From Flavobacteriales bacterium UBA4466 (GTDB taxonomy: Bacteria > Bacteroidota > Bacteroidia > Flavobacteriales_D > Crocinitomicaceae), in NCBI GenBank assembly GCA_905182335.1, contig CAJJBE010000006.1, forward strand, positions 62,001-126,000: a stretch of DNA of 64,000 nt. Direction: 5' to 3'. A program made the position numbers and the translations under genes. The notes below the pieces were generated by a model. The model did not search any database. It saw only the letters and a list, made by a program, of their open reading frames with translations, and was not told where the DNA came from. The stretch's first letter is position 1. Each line of letters starts with the position of its first letter. Positions 25,474-35,094 of the stretch are shown here, piece by piece.

Positions 25474-26598
25474 TTATTTTTTTAAAACGTCATAGTATAA
25501 GTCTTCGTATTGTTTAATGATTTTTTCAATATCAAATTCTTTTGTTCGTTCAATGGCATTTTTCTTAAATGTATTCAAGGTAACTTCATCTCTTAATATA
25601 TGAAGTGCATTCTTCGCCATATCATCAATATCACCAACATTAGACAAGAAGCCCGTGACACCATGAACATTAACTTCAGGAATACCGCCAGTATTTGATG
25701 ATATAACAGGTACCCCAACAGCCATTGCCTCAAGCGCTGCCAGGCCAAAACTTTCAGTATCAGAAGGTAGTAGGAATAAATCAGCCAATTCAAGTACCTG
25801 TCTTGTGTCACGAACCTTCCCTAAAAAAATAACTCGATCACCCAAATTCAACTCTCGACACAATTCTTCGAGTGAATAGCGTTCAGGCCCATCTCCTACT
25901 AAAAGGATTCGTGACCTCTTCAGATTATTTACTTTAGCAAAAACTCTAAGTACATCTTTTACACGCTTGACCTTTCTAAAATTAGAAATATGACAAAATA
26001 CTGGTTCATCATCTGAGGCATACCTTCTCCGTAAATCCAAATTATTTTCAGGCTGTTTATTCTGGATAGCAATAAAATTAGGGATTACCGTAATCTCTCG
26101 CTCTGTAGAAAAGTGCTTGTAAGTATCATTCCTTAAGCTCTCTGATACAGCTGTAACAGCATCAGATTCGTTTAAACAAAATGTAATTACTGGCTCAAAA
26201 GAAGGGTCTTTTCCTACCAAAGTAATATCCGTTCCGTGAAGTGTAGTTACAAATGGAATATTGATTCCTTGTGATTTTAATATTTGACGCGCCATAAAAG
26301 CTGCAGAGGCGTGTGGAATTGCATAATGCACATGTAGAATATCTAACCCCTCATGCTTAACAACATCAACCATTTTACTTGCCAACACAGTTTCATAAGG
26401 CTCATATTCAAATAAAGGATAGTTCGACACCGACACCTCATGATAAAATAAATTCTCTCTAAATGAACCTAATCGAACGGGTTGTGAATATGTAATAAAA
26501 TGTATTTCATGACCTCTGGCTGCCAATGACTTGCCTAGTTCTGTAGCAACAACTCCACTCCCACCATAAGTTGGGTATAATACAATTCCTATTTTCAT
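25474..26598 (-). CDS. bshA: N-acetyl-alpha-D-glucosaminyl L-malate synthase BshA
   Basis: A 374-residue GT4-family glycosyltransferase, the first enzyme of bacillithiol synthesis (UDP-GlcNAc plus L-malate). Diagnostic stretches are MKIGIVLYPTYGGSGVVATE, then HGTDITLVG, ISNFRKVKRV, and the donor-binding end PSDTESFGLAALEAMA with GVPVISSNTGGIPEV. The frame extends to 26649, but a TATTTTTG box lies inside it at 26629-26636, and the ATG at 26598 gives the family N-terminus. The other bacillithiol genes are not in the window. Confidence 0.94.
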   Translation of the reverse strand: MKIGIVLYPTYGGSGVVATELGKSLAARGHEIHFITYSQPVRLGSFRENLFYHEVSVSNYPLFEYEPYETVLASKMVDVVKHEGLDILHVHYAIPHASAAFMARQILKSQGINIPFVTTLHGTDITLVGKDPSFEPVITFCLNESDAVTAVSESLRNDTYKHFSTEREITVIPNFIAIQNKQPENNLDLRRRYASDDEPVFCHISNFRKVKRVKDVLRVFAKVNNLKRSRILLVGDGPERYSLEELCRELNLGDRVIFLGKVRDTRQVLELADLFLLPSDTESFGLAALEAMAVGVPVISSNTGGIPEVNVHGVTGFLSNVGDIDDMAKNALHILRDEVTLNTFKKNAIERTKEFDIEKIIKQYEDLYYDVLKK

Positions 26599-26628
26599 GT
26601 TTTGATTTCTTAACAGTTTTCGCTTACT

Positions 26629-26636
26629 CAAAAATA
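26629..26636 (-). promoter_or_regulatory. Putative -7 box for bshA
   Basis: TATTTTTG on the minus strand, 30 bases before the chosen ATG. There is no good TTG at -33, so support is limited to the -7 match and position. Confidence 0.35.
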
Positions 26637-26649
26637 AAGTTTTAATCAT

Positions 26650-26982
26650 TACCTACGCACATAGACGTAAAGTATTCTTTGACTCTTATACTCATATAAA
26701 CGAAAGGGAAGGCCGTGATAACATAAATGAGATCGTGAGTACTTTACTTTATAAGTATTAAGTCAAGTATTACTTCTAAAACAAGGAATGAAAGAATTTC
26801 ACCATAGCAATTGTTAAAATATAGATTGTATAATTGACTTTTAGAAAGGAGGTAAATGCAGGGAAGTTGGAATCCCACTAAAAAAAATATCTAGCCTCAG
26901 CCCATGAAGATCTAAAACCGAACAGCTCCAAACAGTAAGTCTATTATGCTAATATTGTTAAAAATAGATGTGCGTTTATTCT
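26650..26982. other. Intergenic stretch with no recognised gene
   Basis: This stretch of over 300 bases between bshA and the GH3 gene has no ORF of convincing length on either strand, and no tRNA or familiar RNA motif. It contains a purine-rich AGAAAGGAGGTAAATG (26842-26857) that looks like a ribosome-binding site, but the frame after it is not open for long. I cannot assign a function. Confidence 0.5.
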
Positions 26983-29928
26983 CTATAAATCAGCCTCTAT
27001 AAGAGCTGTGTATATGACTTTTTGAATGTCGGTACGAATATTCATTTTAACTATCTTCCAGTTCTCTGCATCTGGATATACACGATTAGAAAGGAATACA
27101 TAATTTATTTCGTGTACTGGATCGGCCCATACAAGGGTTCCCGTAAATCCAGAATGACCAAAACTAGCAAGGCTTACCATGTCGCATGTAGGCCCACCAT
27201 TTAGACTTCTTGTTGGCTTATCAAATCCTGCACCTCTCCTGTTGGACGGACAATATTGACACTCAGTATATCTATCAATCACATCAGGGCTGATATATGA
27301 AATACCTCCATAATCTCCTTTATTTAGAAATAACTGCATCAAACTAGCTAAATCACTTGCGTTTGAAAATAAACCGGCATGCCCTCCTACACCTCCCATC
27401 ATTGCAGCCCCCTGATCATGTACGTACCCATGAACTTGTTCCTTCCTGAAAATAATATCATTTTCAGTTGGTAAAATCTGACTGAGCGGGAAGTGCTTTA
27501 TTGGATTATACTTCAAATAATTTAACCCCATCGGCTTGTAGAAGTTGTCCTCAACATATCTATCTAAAGTCATCCCAGATTTCTTCTCGACGATTTGTTT
27601 AACAAAATAATATCCAACATCCGAGTATTTATAACGTTTTGTATTCAGTGGTGTCTCTAGTATTTGCTTGTAAATCATTTTTGTATATCCGTCAACAATC
27701 CAAAGGTTCGTAGATACTTGTGTTGAAAACGAATCACTTATAGCCTTTTGGTAAAACTCAGGTTTAGGTTTGTAATCCTTCAATGTTTTAATGTAAAAAG
27801 GAATCCATGGTTTTAAGCCTGCTTGATGTGACATCATAGCTTTTAGTCTAACATCCTTATATGGTGTTCCTTTGGTAAGCTCAGGAAGGTAGTCAGACAG
27901 CTTACCATCAAGATTGAATTCATTATTACTTTCCATATGCATTAAAGACAATGTAGATGATGCAATTTTAGTTATAGAAGCAATGTCATAAATATCAGTA
28001 TTAGTGACTTCATTGTCATTTTTGTAAGTATGGTGACCGAATGATTTTCTATAAATCACCTTTCCTTTTACAGCTAAAACAATTTGACATCCAGGAAAGG
28101 CACCGGCAAGGATACTTTTTGCAACAATAGAATCAATTTCAGATAGTTTATTAGGAGAAACACCCAATTCTTCAGGTTGTGATTCCTTGAGTCTTCCACC
28201 GCTTTTTATTTTCATCCCTACACCTCTTCTGAATATTGAATTCAGAGTTAATGGGAGTTTCCCCGCACTTGCATAAGTACCCATTAATAATTGTCCTGCT
28301 CTATCAAGTGCTATCGCATTGTTTTCATAACCTATTATGATAGTATTGACAGCCCCTAAATTGATATTTCTTGTTAGTGCCAATGGATTTCCAAAAACAA
28401 GTAATACATTTTCTTTTGAAGTATCTTGTGATTTAATCCAGTCTCTCCAGCCTTTCGGCATTCCATAATCGTCTCGAGTTTTTAGTGAGCTAGCGTGAAC
28501 AGAGGTGATTACCATGTCATATTCGGGTAGTTTCGAAGTGAATATACGTTGTGCTTCTTCACCAGTATAAAAATAAAAATGATCTACTTTACTAATTAAA
28601 TCGATAGATGCATTTAATACACCCGTGTATGACCCTATAGAAACATGAGCAATACGTTTATCAAAACGTTTTATTGGAAGCACTTCATTTTCATTCTTTA
28701 AAACAGTTAGCGCTTTTTCGTATACCCGTCTCTTAGCTAGTTGAATTTCCCCTTCTGTATATAATTTAAACTTCTTAGGATTAATAATACTCTTGTATTT
28801 AGCTTTTAATACTTTTCTACAACGACTGTCAATTTCATTACGTGTGATTTCTCCTGACTCGACCTTATTTAGTATAGCATTAATAGCATTCCCTAAACTT
28901 TCTGGGAATAATAAAATATCACATCCAGCCTGAAATGCCTTCACACAAACATCCGTTTCACCATACCTGTCTGCTACGGCCTTCATCCCAAGATCATCGC
29001 TGATTATGAGGCCTTTAAATCCTAATTCACCTTTCAGGTAATTATGAATAGTAGGTCTTGATAAACTACTTGGAGTTCCAGAAGAGTCTAAAGCAGGAAC
29101 GTTAAGGTGACCTACCATAACCGAAGATGCCCCGGCACGAATACCTGATCTAAATGGGAAGAAATCAATCGCATTAATGTGCGTGTATGTATTATTTACA
29201 ACAGGAAGTTCGAAATGAGAATCAGTATCTGTATCACCATGACCTGGGAAGTGCTTCATACTTGTCAATACACCTTGTGACTCCATACCTTTTACGGTCG
29301 CTTCTACATGCTGAGCGACTTCCTTTGGATCTTCTCCATACGATCTAAAACCAATTCCTGGATTTAGAGGATTACTATTCACGTCTGCAACTGGTGCAAA
29401 ATTAAGATGAATGCCTAACACCCTACATTCTTGCCCAATCATTTCAGCAATACGTCTGGTTAGTTCAAGGTCGTTAGCAGCACCTAAAGTATAATTGCAA
29501 GGGAAAGGTTCTTCTTCAGGTAAGCACAGCCCCGAACCCCATTCAGCATTCATTCCAATCAACAATGGTGTCTCTGCTTCTTTTTGAAAACGATCAATAG
29601 ATGTCATTAATTTACCTCTTTTCCCTTGAAAGAAAATGATACCTCCAACTTTCTCATTCATGACAAACGAATCGATTTCCATTAAATGTGACTCCTCTTT
29701 GTTAGAATAAGCTGCAACCATAAAGAATTGACCAATTTTCTCTCGTAATGATAACCCATCTAATTCCTTTTCTACCCAAGAATTTGATTCCACTAGAAAT
29801 GTGGATGACTGATAGACGTGGTTCGTTTTTGTATAATGCTCTGCAACAGAAAAAGAAGATGCAAAAAGGTATATGACAATCAAAAATGGAAGCATTATAA
29901 CTAATTTCACGGTAAAGAGTTGTTTCAT
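26983..29928 (-). CDS. GH3 beta-N-acetylglucosaminidase fused to a beta-lactamase-type serine hydrolase
   Basis: A 981-residue two-domain exported protein with an N-terminal signal or anchor helix. Residues about 50-390 are a GH3 (NagZ-like) domain with KHFPGHGDTDTDSH, which carries the catalytic His-Asp loop, and the nucleophile region IISDDLGMKAV. A linker region (about 400-590) precedes a class-C beta-lactamase/DD-peptidase-like domain with SITK (the SxxK motif), YSDVGYYF (YxN-like) and GHSGFTG. It probably acts on peptidoglycan or muropeptides. This fusion is common in Bacteroidota. I chose the ATG at 29928 because a -7 box lies just upstream. Confidence 0.92.
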   Translation of the reverse strand: MKQLFTVKLVIMLPFLIVIYLFASSFSVAEHYTKTNHVYQSSTFLVESNSWVEKELDGLSLREKIGQFFMVAAYSNKEESHLMEIDSFVMNEKVGGIIFFQGKRGKLMTSIDRFQKEAETPLLIGMNAEWGSGLCLPEEEPFPCNYTLGAANDLELTRRIAEMIGQECRVLGIHLNFAPVADVNSNPLNPGIGFRSYGEDPKEVAQHVEATVKGMESQGVLTSMKHFPGHGDTDTDSHFELPVVNNTYTHINAIDFFPFRSGIRAGASSVMVGHLNVPALDSSGTPSSLSRPTIHNYLKGELGFKGLIISDDLGMKAVADRYGETDVCVKAFQAGCDILLFPESLGNAINAILNKVESGEITRNEIDSRCRKVLKAKYKSIINPKKFKLYTEGEIQLAKRRVYEKALTVLKNENEVLPIKRFDKRIAHVSIGSYTGVLNASIDLISKVDHFYFYTGEEAQRIFTSKLPEYDMVITSVHASSLKTRDDYGMPKGWRDWIKSQDTSKENVLLVFGNPLALTRNINLGAVNTIIIGYENNAIALDRAGQLLMGTYASAGKLPLTLNSIFRRGVGMKIKSGGRLKESQPEELGVSPNKLSEIDSIVAKSILAGAFPGCQIVLAVKGKVIYRKSFGHHTYKNDNEVTNTDIYDIASITKIASSTLSLMHMESNNEFNLDGKLSDYLPELTKGTPYKDVRLKAMMSHQAGLKPWIPFYIKTLKDYKPKPEFYQKAISDSFSTQVSTNLWIVDGYTKMIYKQILETPLNTKRYKYSDVGYYFVKQIVEKKSGMTLDRYVEDNFYKPMGLNYLKYNPIKHFPLSQILPTENDIIFRKEQVHGYVHDQGAAMMGGVGGHAGLFSNASDLASLMQLFLNKGDYGGISYISPDVIDRYTECQYCPSNRRGAGFDKPTRSLNGGPTCDMVSLASFGHSGFTGTLVWADPVHEINYVFLSNRVYPDAENWKIVKMNIRTDIQKVIYTALIEADL

Positions 29929-29934
29929 ATACAT

Positions 29935-29942
29935 CAAAAATA
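29935..29942 (-). promoter_or_regulatory. Putative -7 box for the GH3-beta-lactamase gene
   Basis: TATTTTTG on minus, six bases before the ATG at 29928, with a TTG 16 bp further upstream. It lies inside the longer open frame and so supports the shorter start. Confidence 0.45.
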
Positions 29943-30096
29943 CAATAGTATCTATAAGCAATTTACATGCCGTTTATTAGTTATAAACATTAGGGAATCC
30001 AAAACTTCCTGATTCTCAAACGGACACTTTATCAGAACTAATGGAAAGTCACAATAATTGAATTAAAAGAGACGTAGAAAACAGGATATAATTTGC

Positions 30097-30104
30097 TAAA
30101 TTTG
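30097..30104 (+). promoter_or_regulatory. Putative -7 box for the mutL operon
   Basis: TAAATTTG matches TAnnTTTG and ends seven bases before the ATG at 30112, so the operon mRNA would have almost no leader. The -33 element is not clear. Confidence 0.45.
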
Positions 30105-30111
30105 TAATCCA

Positions 30112-30435
30112 ATGAAGTTTAGATTTTTAAATAAAACGATTGAGAATCAACGATTCAACTATTCCCCAATGTATTACGATGATCGTAAGCAACGTCTTGA
30201 GCGTAAGAAGATTCAATATCAGGAGCTTGCAAAAGAAGATGTGTCTGAGTATAAGCGAAAAGAAATATTCAGAGATACTATTAAAGAAGGCTGGAATCGC
30301 TCTGAATATAGGCAGAATGCGAATAAGAGTTCGAATATTCGAGTTTTAATCTTAATTGTAATTATTGTAGGATTAGGGTATTTCATATTTAATGGTGTTG
30401 ACGAAGTCGATACTGTAGTCACTAAAATCTGGTAA
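30112..30435 (+). CDS. Small single-pass membrane protein upstream of mutL
   Basis: A 107-residue protein. Residues 1-70 are basic and polar (FNYSPMYYDDRKQRLERKK, then RDTIKEGWNR), and residues 78-95 form one membrane helix (VLILIVIIVGLGYFIF). Short proteins with FNYxPxYYDD and a C-terminal helix precede mutL in many flavobacteria and are sometimes misnamed as a riboflavin synthase subunit. No enzyme motif is visible. The stop is 6 bases before mutL, so they are co-transcribed. Confidence 0.8.
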   Translation: MKFRFLNKTIENQRFNYSPMYYDDRKQRLERKKIQYQELAKEDVSEYKRKEIFRDTIKEGWNRSEYRQNANKSSNIRVLILIVIIVGLGYFIFNGVDEVDTVVTKIW

Positions 30436-30441
30436 ACACTA

Positions 30442-32298
30442 ATGAGTGATATTATAAAGCTATTACCCGCTAACATAGCGAATCAAATTGCAGCTGGCGA
30501 AGTGATCCAAAGGCCTGCCTCTGTAGTTAAAGAACTCTTGGAAAATGCTATTGATGCTGGTGCTATGGCCATTGATGTAAACATCAAAGATGCGGGAAAA
30601 ACATTAATTCAAGTCGTAGATAATGGTAATGGAATGAGCCCTAGTGACGCTTTATTTTGTTTTCAGCGTCACGCAACGAGTAAGGTTAGCACTGCAGAGG
30701 ATTTGTTTTCATTAACAACAAAAGGTTTTCGTGGAGAAGCCCTCGCTTCTATTGCCGCAATTGCTCATGTTGAAATGAAAACGAGAATAGCAAGTAATGA
30801 TGTTGGACAAGCTATATTAATCGAAGGAAGTGAAATTAAACGAAAAGAAGATGTTGTCTGCCCTATTGGAACTTCGTTTGAAGTAAAAAACTTATTCTAT
30901 AACGTTCCTGCTAGACGTAACTTCCTCAAAAGAGAATCTACAGAATTTAAACATATTCAAGATGAGTTTGATCGTATCGCTCTCGCTCATCCAGATTTAT
31001 ATTTGACATTAACTCACAACGGATCTGAAATATACAATTTACACCCTGCCGTTTTACGTAAGAGAATAGTAAATATTTTTGGTGTAAATTCGAATGACCG
31101 GCTAGTACCAATAGAAGAGTCTACAGAGATTGTTTCACTGAAGGGATTCATACTTAAGCCTGAACATGCACGTAAAACGCGTGGAGCTCAGTTTTTATTT
31201 GTAAATAATCGATTTTTTAAGAGTTCTTTCTTCAATCATGCTGTAACAAAAGCTTTTGATGGTCTACTCAAGCAAGGTGCTTTCCCAGGATACTTTTTGT
31301 ACCTGAGTGTTGATACTCAAAAAATTGACGTCAATGTGCATCCTACAAAAACAGAGATTAAATTTGAGGAGGAAAAATTCATCTACTCAATACTATTAAG
31401 CAGCATCAAGCAAGCGCTTGGGAAATACAATATTGCTCCAACACTAGAGTTCGAGCAAGAAACCAGTTTTGACATTCCTCATACAATGAGGTCGAAACAT
31501 ACTGTTGAGCCAACGATTCATATAGATACAGGGTTTAACCCTTTCAAGACTACTAGTCGTCCTAATTCAGCTAACTCTGGCACCGGAAAAACCAAAGAGA
31601 ATATCACTAAGGGTATTGAAGAACAAGGGTTTGGATCAGTTGACACCTCTAATTCGGACTGGGAAAACTTCTATACAATTGAAGAAGAATCGGATAATAT
31701 TAAAGAGGGTTACCCACCAATCAATATGGACGACACAATGGAAAACATCTCTACATTTATTGTAAAAGGTAGCTACATTATCACACCTAGCAAGTCTGGA
31801 TTAATGATGATTCACGTAAGAAGAGCAATTGAACAAATTGTTTACTCAAGTATACATAGGTCGTTTATAATAAAGCCTATAGATTCTCAGAAATTACTAT
31901 TCCCCCTTGAAAGAGAAGTTTCAATTAATGAAATAAATCTTTGGAATGAAAACTCCTCAATCTTAAAGCAGCTGGGCTATCATGGTGAGATTAAAGATAA
32001 CCTTTTAAAGGTTAATTCTGTTCCTGCTGTAATTCAAGAAGAATCGATTTCAAATTCTTTAGATGAAATATTTCAAGGAATTGGATTTAAAGAACTTGAG
32101 AAAGGTGATATTGCACACACACTGGTTTTAGCGATTGCAAAATCTGCTGCAATGAAAAAAATTAACATGAACACAAATGAGTCTATACAAGCATTGATTA
32201 ATCAGTTATTTCAATGTGAGAATCACACCTACTCACCGAGAAACAAGAAAATCATAGAGACAATTACTCTTGATGAAATTCAGTATAAATTTAAATAG
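30442..32298 (+). CDS. mutL: DNA mismatch repair protein MutL
   Basis: A 618-residue protein with the GHKL ATPase core: AAGEVIQRPASVVKELLENA, DNGNGMS, and ATSKVSTAEDL with TKGFRGEAL. NVHPTKTEIKF marks the end of the N-terminal half. A variable linker (about 350-430) leads to the dimerisation domain. It couples MutS recognition to strand excision. The classic endonuclease motif DQHAxxER is not visible in the C-terminal half; at the expected place the sequence reads MIHVRRAIEQ. It may therefore lack or have altered intrinsic nuclease activity. Confidence 0.95.
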   Translation: MSDIIKLLPANIANQIAAGEVIQRPASVVKELLENAIDAGAMAIDVNIKDAGKTLIQVVDNGNGMSPSDALFCFQRHATSKVSTAEDLFSLTTKGFRGEALASIAAIAHVEMKTRIASNDVGQAILIEGSEIKRKEDVVCPIGTSFEVKNLFYNVPARRNFLKRESTEFKHIQDEFDRIALAHPDLYLTLTHNGSEIYNLHPAVLRKRIVNIFGVNSNDRLVPIEESTEIVSLKGFILKPEHARKTRGAQFLFVNNRFFKSSFFNHAVTKAFDGLLKQGAFPGYFLYLSVDTQKIDVNVHPTKTEIKFEEEKFIYSILLSSIKQALGKYNIAPTLEFEQETSFDIPHTMRSKHTVEPTIHIDTGFNPFKTTSRPNSANSGTGKTKENITKGIEEQGFGSVDTSNSDWENFYTIEEESDNIKEGYPPINMDDTMENISTFIVKGSYIITPSKSGLMMIHVRRAIEQIVYSSIHRSFIIKPIDSQKLLFPLEREVSINEINLWNENSSILKQLGYHGEIKDNLLKVNSVPAVIQEESISNSLDEIFQGIGFKELEKGDIAHTLVLAIAKSAAMKKINMNTNESIQALINQLFQCENHTYSPRNKKIIETITLDEIQYKFK

Positions 32299-32300
32299 AC

Positions 32301-33047
32301 ATGTTTAAGAACCTACCACCTGTAACGAAAAACCTACTTATATTGAACGTATTATTTTACGTTATATCGTTGTTTTTAGCATCGAATGGGATTGAGATTA
32401 GTCAAAAATTAGGCTCACATTATTTTAACTCAGTTTTGTTTGAGCCATACCAGATCGTTACACACATGTTTATGCATAGTTTAACAGACTTCTTCCACAT
32501 CTTGTTTAACATGCTTCTATTGATAATGTTTGGTGCTCATTTAGAAAGAACTTGGGGCGCAAAACGTTACTTTGTTTTCTACTTCGCTTGCGGCTTAGGT
32601 TCAATCCTGATGTATAATACTATTGGGGTATGGCAAATCATGGAATTGAAACAAGCTCTAATTAATGATGGCTACGATATTTCTATTTTAAATAACAAAG
32701 TTCTACAAGGCCAATTTCAATATTTACCTCACTCCAATCAATCGAAAAGTTTGATTGATGCTTATACAGGAATGACATATAGTACAATGGCAGGTGCCTC
32801 AGGAGCCATTTTTGGTTTATTAGCAGGATTCGCATTGCTCTTCCCTAATACACAGCTTCAATTATTATTCCCCCCTATCCCTGTAAAAGCAAAATATTTA
32901 ATCGGAGGATATCTCGCATTTGAAATTTACAGTAGCTTTTCACGCCCTGATGATCAAATTGCTCACCTAGCACATGTTGGAGGAGCAATTGTTGGAGCTA
33001 TATTCATTCTAGTTTGGCGTAGAATCGATAGGCAAAACTTTTACTAA
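32301..33047 (+). CDS. Rhomboid family intramembrane serine protease (1)
   Basis: A 248-residue integral membrane protease. The catalytic serine is S167 in AGASGAIFG and the catalytic histidine H225 in AHLAHVGGA. The HILFN motif (N70) contributes to the oxyanion site. Six membrane helices are likely. It starts two bases after mutL and is followed without a gap by a second rhomboid. Substrates are unknown. Confidence 0.93.
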   Translation: MFKNLPPVTKNLLILNVLFYVISLFLASNGIEISQKLGSHYFNSVLFEPYQIVTHMFMHSLTDFFHILFNMLLLIMFGAHLERTWGAKRYFVFYFACGLGSILMYNTIGVWQIMELKQALINDGYDISILNNKVLQGQFQYLPHSNQSKSLIDAYTGMTYSTMAGASGAIFGLLAGFALLFPNTQLQLLFPPIPVKAKYLIGGYLAFEIYSSFSRPDDQIAHLAHVGGAIVGAIFILVWRRIDRQNFY

Positions 33048-33959
33048 ATGGAAAGGAATTTCATGGATGAATTAAAATATCAATATAAAAATGGTGGTGT
33101 TGTGGTTCAACTTATATTTATTAATGTAAGTTTATTTCTTGTTATACGGATTATCGATGTATTCTTTGGACTGATAACGGGTAGCGAAGGTGTCTTTATC
33201 AATAATTATGCAAGCCACATAGTTGGCTTACACACAAGGTTTATCACTTTTATTAAGCATCCTTGGGGTTTATTCACCAGTATATTTACACATTACAGTT
33301 TTATGCATCTCCTGTTTAACATGGTGTTCTTGTATTTCTCTGGTAAAATGTTTCTTCAACTATTAGATGGCCGTAGGTTAGTCTTTACTTATATCCTCGG
33401 CGGTATTACTGGCGGACTGTTAGAAGTGATTGCACACAGCCTTTTTCCAAAATTACAAATATTTAACGATGTCGTGATTGGGGCTTCTGGGGCAATAATG
33501 GCTATTTTTGTGGCTATCGCTTTTTACAAACCTCAATTAAAGGTCAATTTATTTGGGATACTTCCTGTTCGAATTATAGTTATTGCTGGAATATTCATTT
33601 TAGTTGATCTATTAGCTTTAGGTAAAGTAGATGGAACTGCGCATTTTGCACATTTAGGAGGTGCTATTATTGGCATGATTTCAATTCAGAACCTTCATGC
33701 TTCAAGCAACATTGTTAATTGGTCACAAAAACTGTGGAATACTGTTGTCGTATTGTTTAAAAACAACCCTAATAAGATGTGTGTTAAGAAAGGTGGGAAA
33801 GTCAATAATCGCTTTAAAACAGACGAGGAATACAATGCAGACGAAAAGTCTCGACAGGCACAAGTTGATAAGATCTTGGATAAGATTTCAAAATCAGGGT
33901 ATGAATCCTTAACAAAAAAAGAAAAAGACTTTTTGTTTAATCAAAGTAAGAATGGGTAA
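33048..33959 (+). CDS. Rhomboid family intramembrane serine protease (2) with C-terminal cytoplasmic domain
   Basis: A 303-residue rhomboid with S147 in GASGAIM, H202 in FAHLGGA and HLLFN at residues 87-91. After the last helix a basic tail (about 220-303) ends with ILDKISKSGYESLTKKEKDF. This matches the short C-terminal domain often attached to this second flavobacterial rhomboid (DUF6576-like). The ATG follows the previous stop directly (TAAATG). ATG at 33063 is a second possible start. Its last 8 bases overlap the next gene. Confidence 0.92.
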   Translation: MERNFMDELKYQYKNGGVVVQLIFINVSLFLVIRIIDVFFGLITGSEGVFINNYASHIVGLHTRFITFIKHPWGLFTSIFTHYSFMHLLFNMVFLYFSGKMFLQLLDGRRLVFTYILGGITGGLLEVIAHSLFPKLQIFNDVVIGASGAIMAIFVAIAFYKPQLKVNLFGILPVRIIVIAGIFILVDLLALGKVDGTAHFAHLGGAIIGMISIQNLHASSNIVNWSQKLWNTVVVLFKNNPNKMCVKKGGKVNNRFKTDEEYNADEKSRQAQVDKILDKISKSGYESLTKKEKDFLFNQSKNG

Positions 33960-35079
33960 ATTACTTAAGGGTTTATTCAGATTTCGGACTATTCTCACAT
34001 TATTGACTCTGGTAGCATTATTGTCTCTTGTTTTTTCTTACTTAACCCCATACATACATCCGAATTCAATACCGCTACTACCCTTCTTTGGTCTGGCTTA
34101 CTGGATAATAGTGCTAGCTAATATTACGCTACTCATTTTTTGGGTCATAAATAAATCTAAATGGTCTATTGTAATTTTGTTCGTACTTGTTTTTGGAGGC
34201 CGATTGCACTTTAGAACTTATGCCCTTGGGTCTAATGAAGAGAATTCAACTCAGACTGAACTTCGAGTTATGAGCTACAATGTTCACTTGTTCGACCGAT
34301 ATAATGCTGATCGCAATAAAAGCTATAAAACCAAAAGCAAAATTCTAGAATACCTTAAGGATCGAAATCCTGATATCGTTTGTTTTCAGGAGTTTTATAA
34401 TCAGGACCCTCCTACCTCATTTATTACTAAGGATACTATTCTTAAGTTAATGGGCACGAAGTATTATCACGAGCGTTTAGCGCACAAGCTTTCAGGTAGA
34501 CAAAACTTTGGGGTAGCAATTTTTTCAAAACATCGCATTATCAATAAGGGAAATATCAATTTTGAAGGCCATAAAAGAGATTACAACTACTGTATTTATA
34601 CTGATATAGTAAAAGGGATTGATACTTTTCGAGTGTACAATGTTCATCTGCAATCAATTCGACTAAAAAAAAATGATTATGCTATTTTTGATACTAAAAA
34701 GAGATCTGGCAGCAATAAGTCCTCCAACTTTATTAATTTGATTTCTAAGATTAAGAACGCATATCCGATACGCGCTGAACAAGCAATGCTTGTTCAGAAG
34801 CATATGGTAAAGTCTCCTTATAGCATAATCGTTTGTGGTGATTTTAATGATACACCACTTTCTTATTGCTATAATAAATTCAACTCTACTTTAGTCGATG
34901 CTTTTAGAAACACTTCAAGTGGAATTGGAGCTACTTATGCCGCGAATATTCCAGCAATGCGAATAGATTATATCTTTCACTCCAAAAACCTTGGATCACT
35001 TGATTTCACAATTCAACAGGAAAAGTTAAGTGATCATTACGCGATCGATTGTAAGGTGTTTGTTAAGGATTTGGAATAA
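33952..35079 (+). CDS. Endonuclease/exonuclease/phosphatase family protein, membrane-anchored
   Basis: A 375-residue protein with two or three N-terminal membrane helices (residues 12-90) and an EEP-fold catalytic domain: RVMSYNVHLFD, DIVCFQEFYN, NVHLQSI, CGDFNDTPLSY and the final LSDHYAIDC. These are the metal- and phosphate-binding motifs of DNase I-like phosphoesterases. The substrate (nucleic acid, lipid or sugar phosphate) cannot be told. It overlaps the preceding rhomboid by 8 bases, in the conserved mutL-rhomboid-rhomboid-EEP order. Confidence 0.9.
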   Translation: MGKLLKGLFRFRTILTLLTLVALLSLVFSYLTPYIHPNSIPLLPFFGLAYWIIVLANITLLIFWVINKSKWSIVILFVLVFGGRLHFRTYALGSNEENSTQTELRVMSYNVHLFDRYNADRNKSYKTKSKILEYLKDRNPDIVCFQEFYNQDPPTSFITKDTILKLMGTKYYHERLAHKLSGRQNFGVAIFSKHRIINKGNINFEGHKRDYNYCIYTDIVKGIDTFRVYNVHLQSIRLKKNDYAIFDTKKRSGSNKSSNFINLISKIKNAYPIRAEQAMLVQKHMVKSPYSIIVCGDFNDTPLSYCYNKFNSTLVDAFRNTSSGIGATYAANIPAMRIDYIFHSKNLGSLDFTIQQEKLSDHYAIDCKVFVKDLE

Positions 35080-35094
35080 CAGTATCTTTATGAC

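Noticed and set aside
26842-26857. AGGAGG-like ribosome-binding site followed by ATG
   Set aside because: The reading frame after the ATG is short, and Bacteroidota genes rarely use such sites.
33697-33912. 71-residue plus-strand ORF inside the second rhomboid gene
   Set aside because: It is a frame shadow of the rhomboid's basic C-terminal domain.
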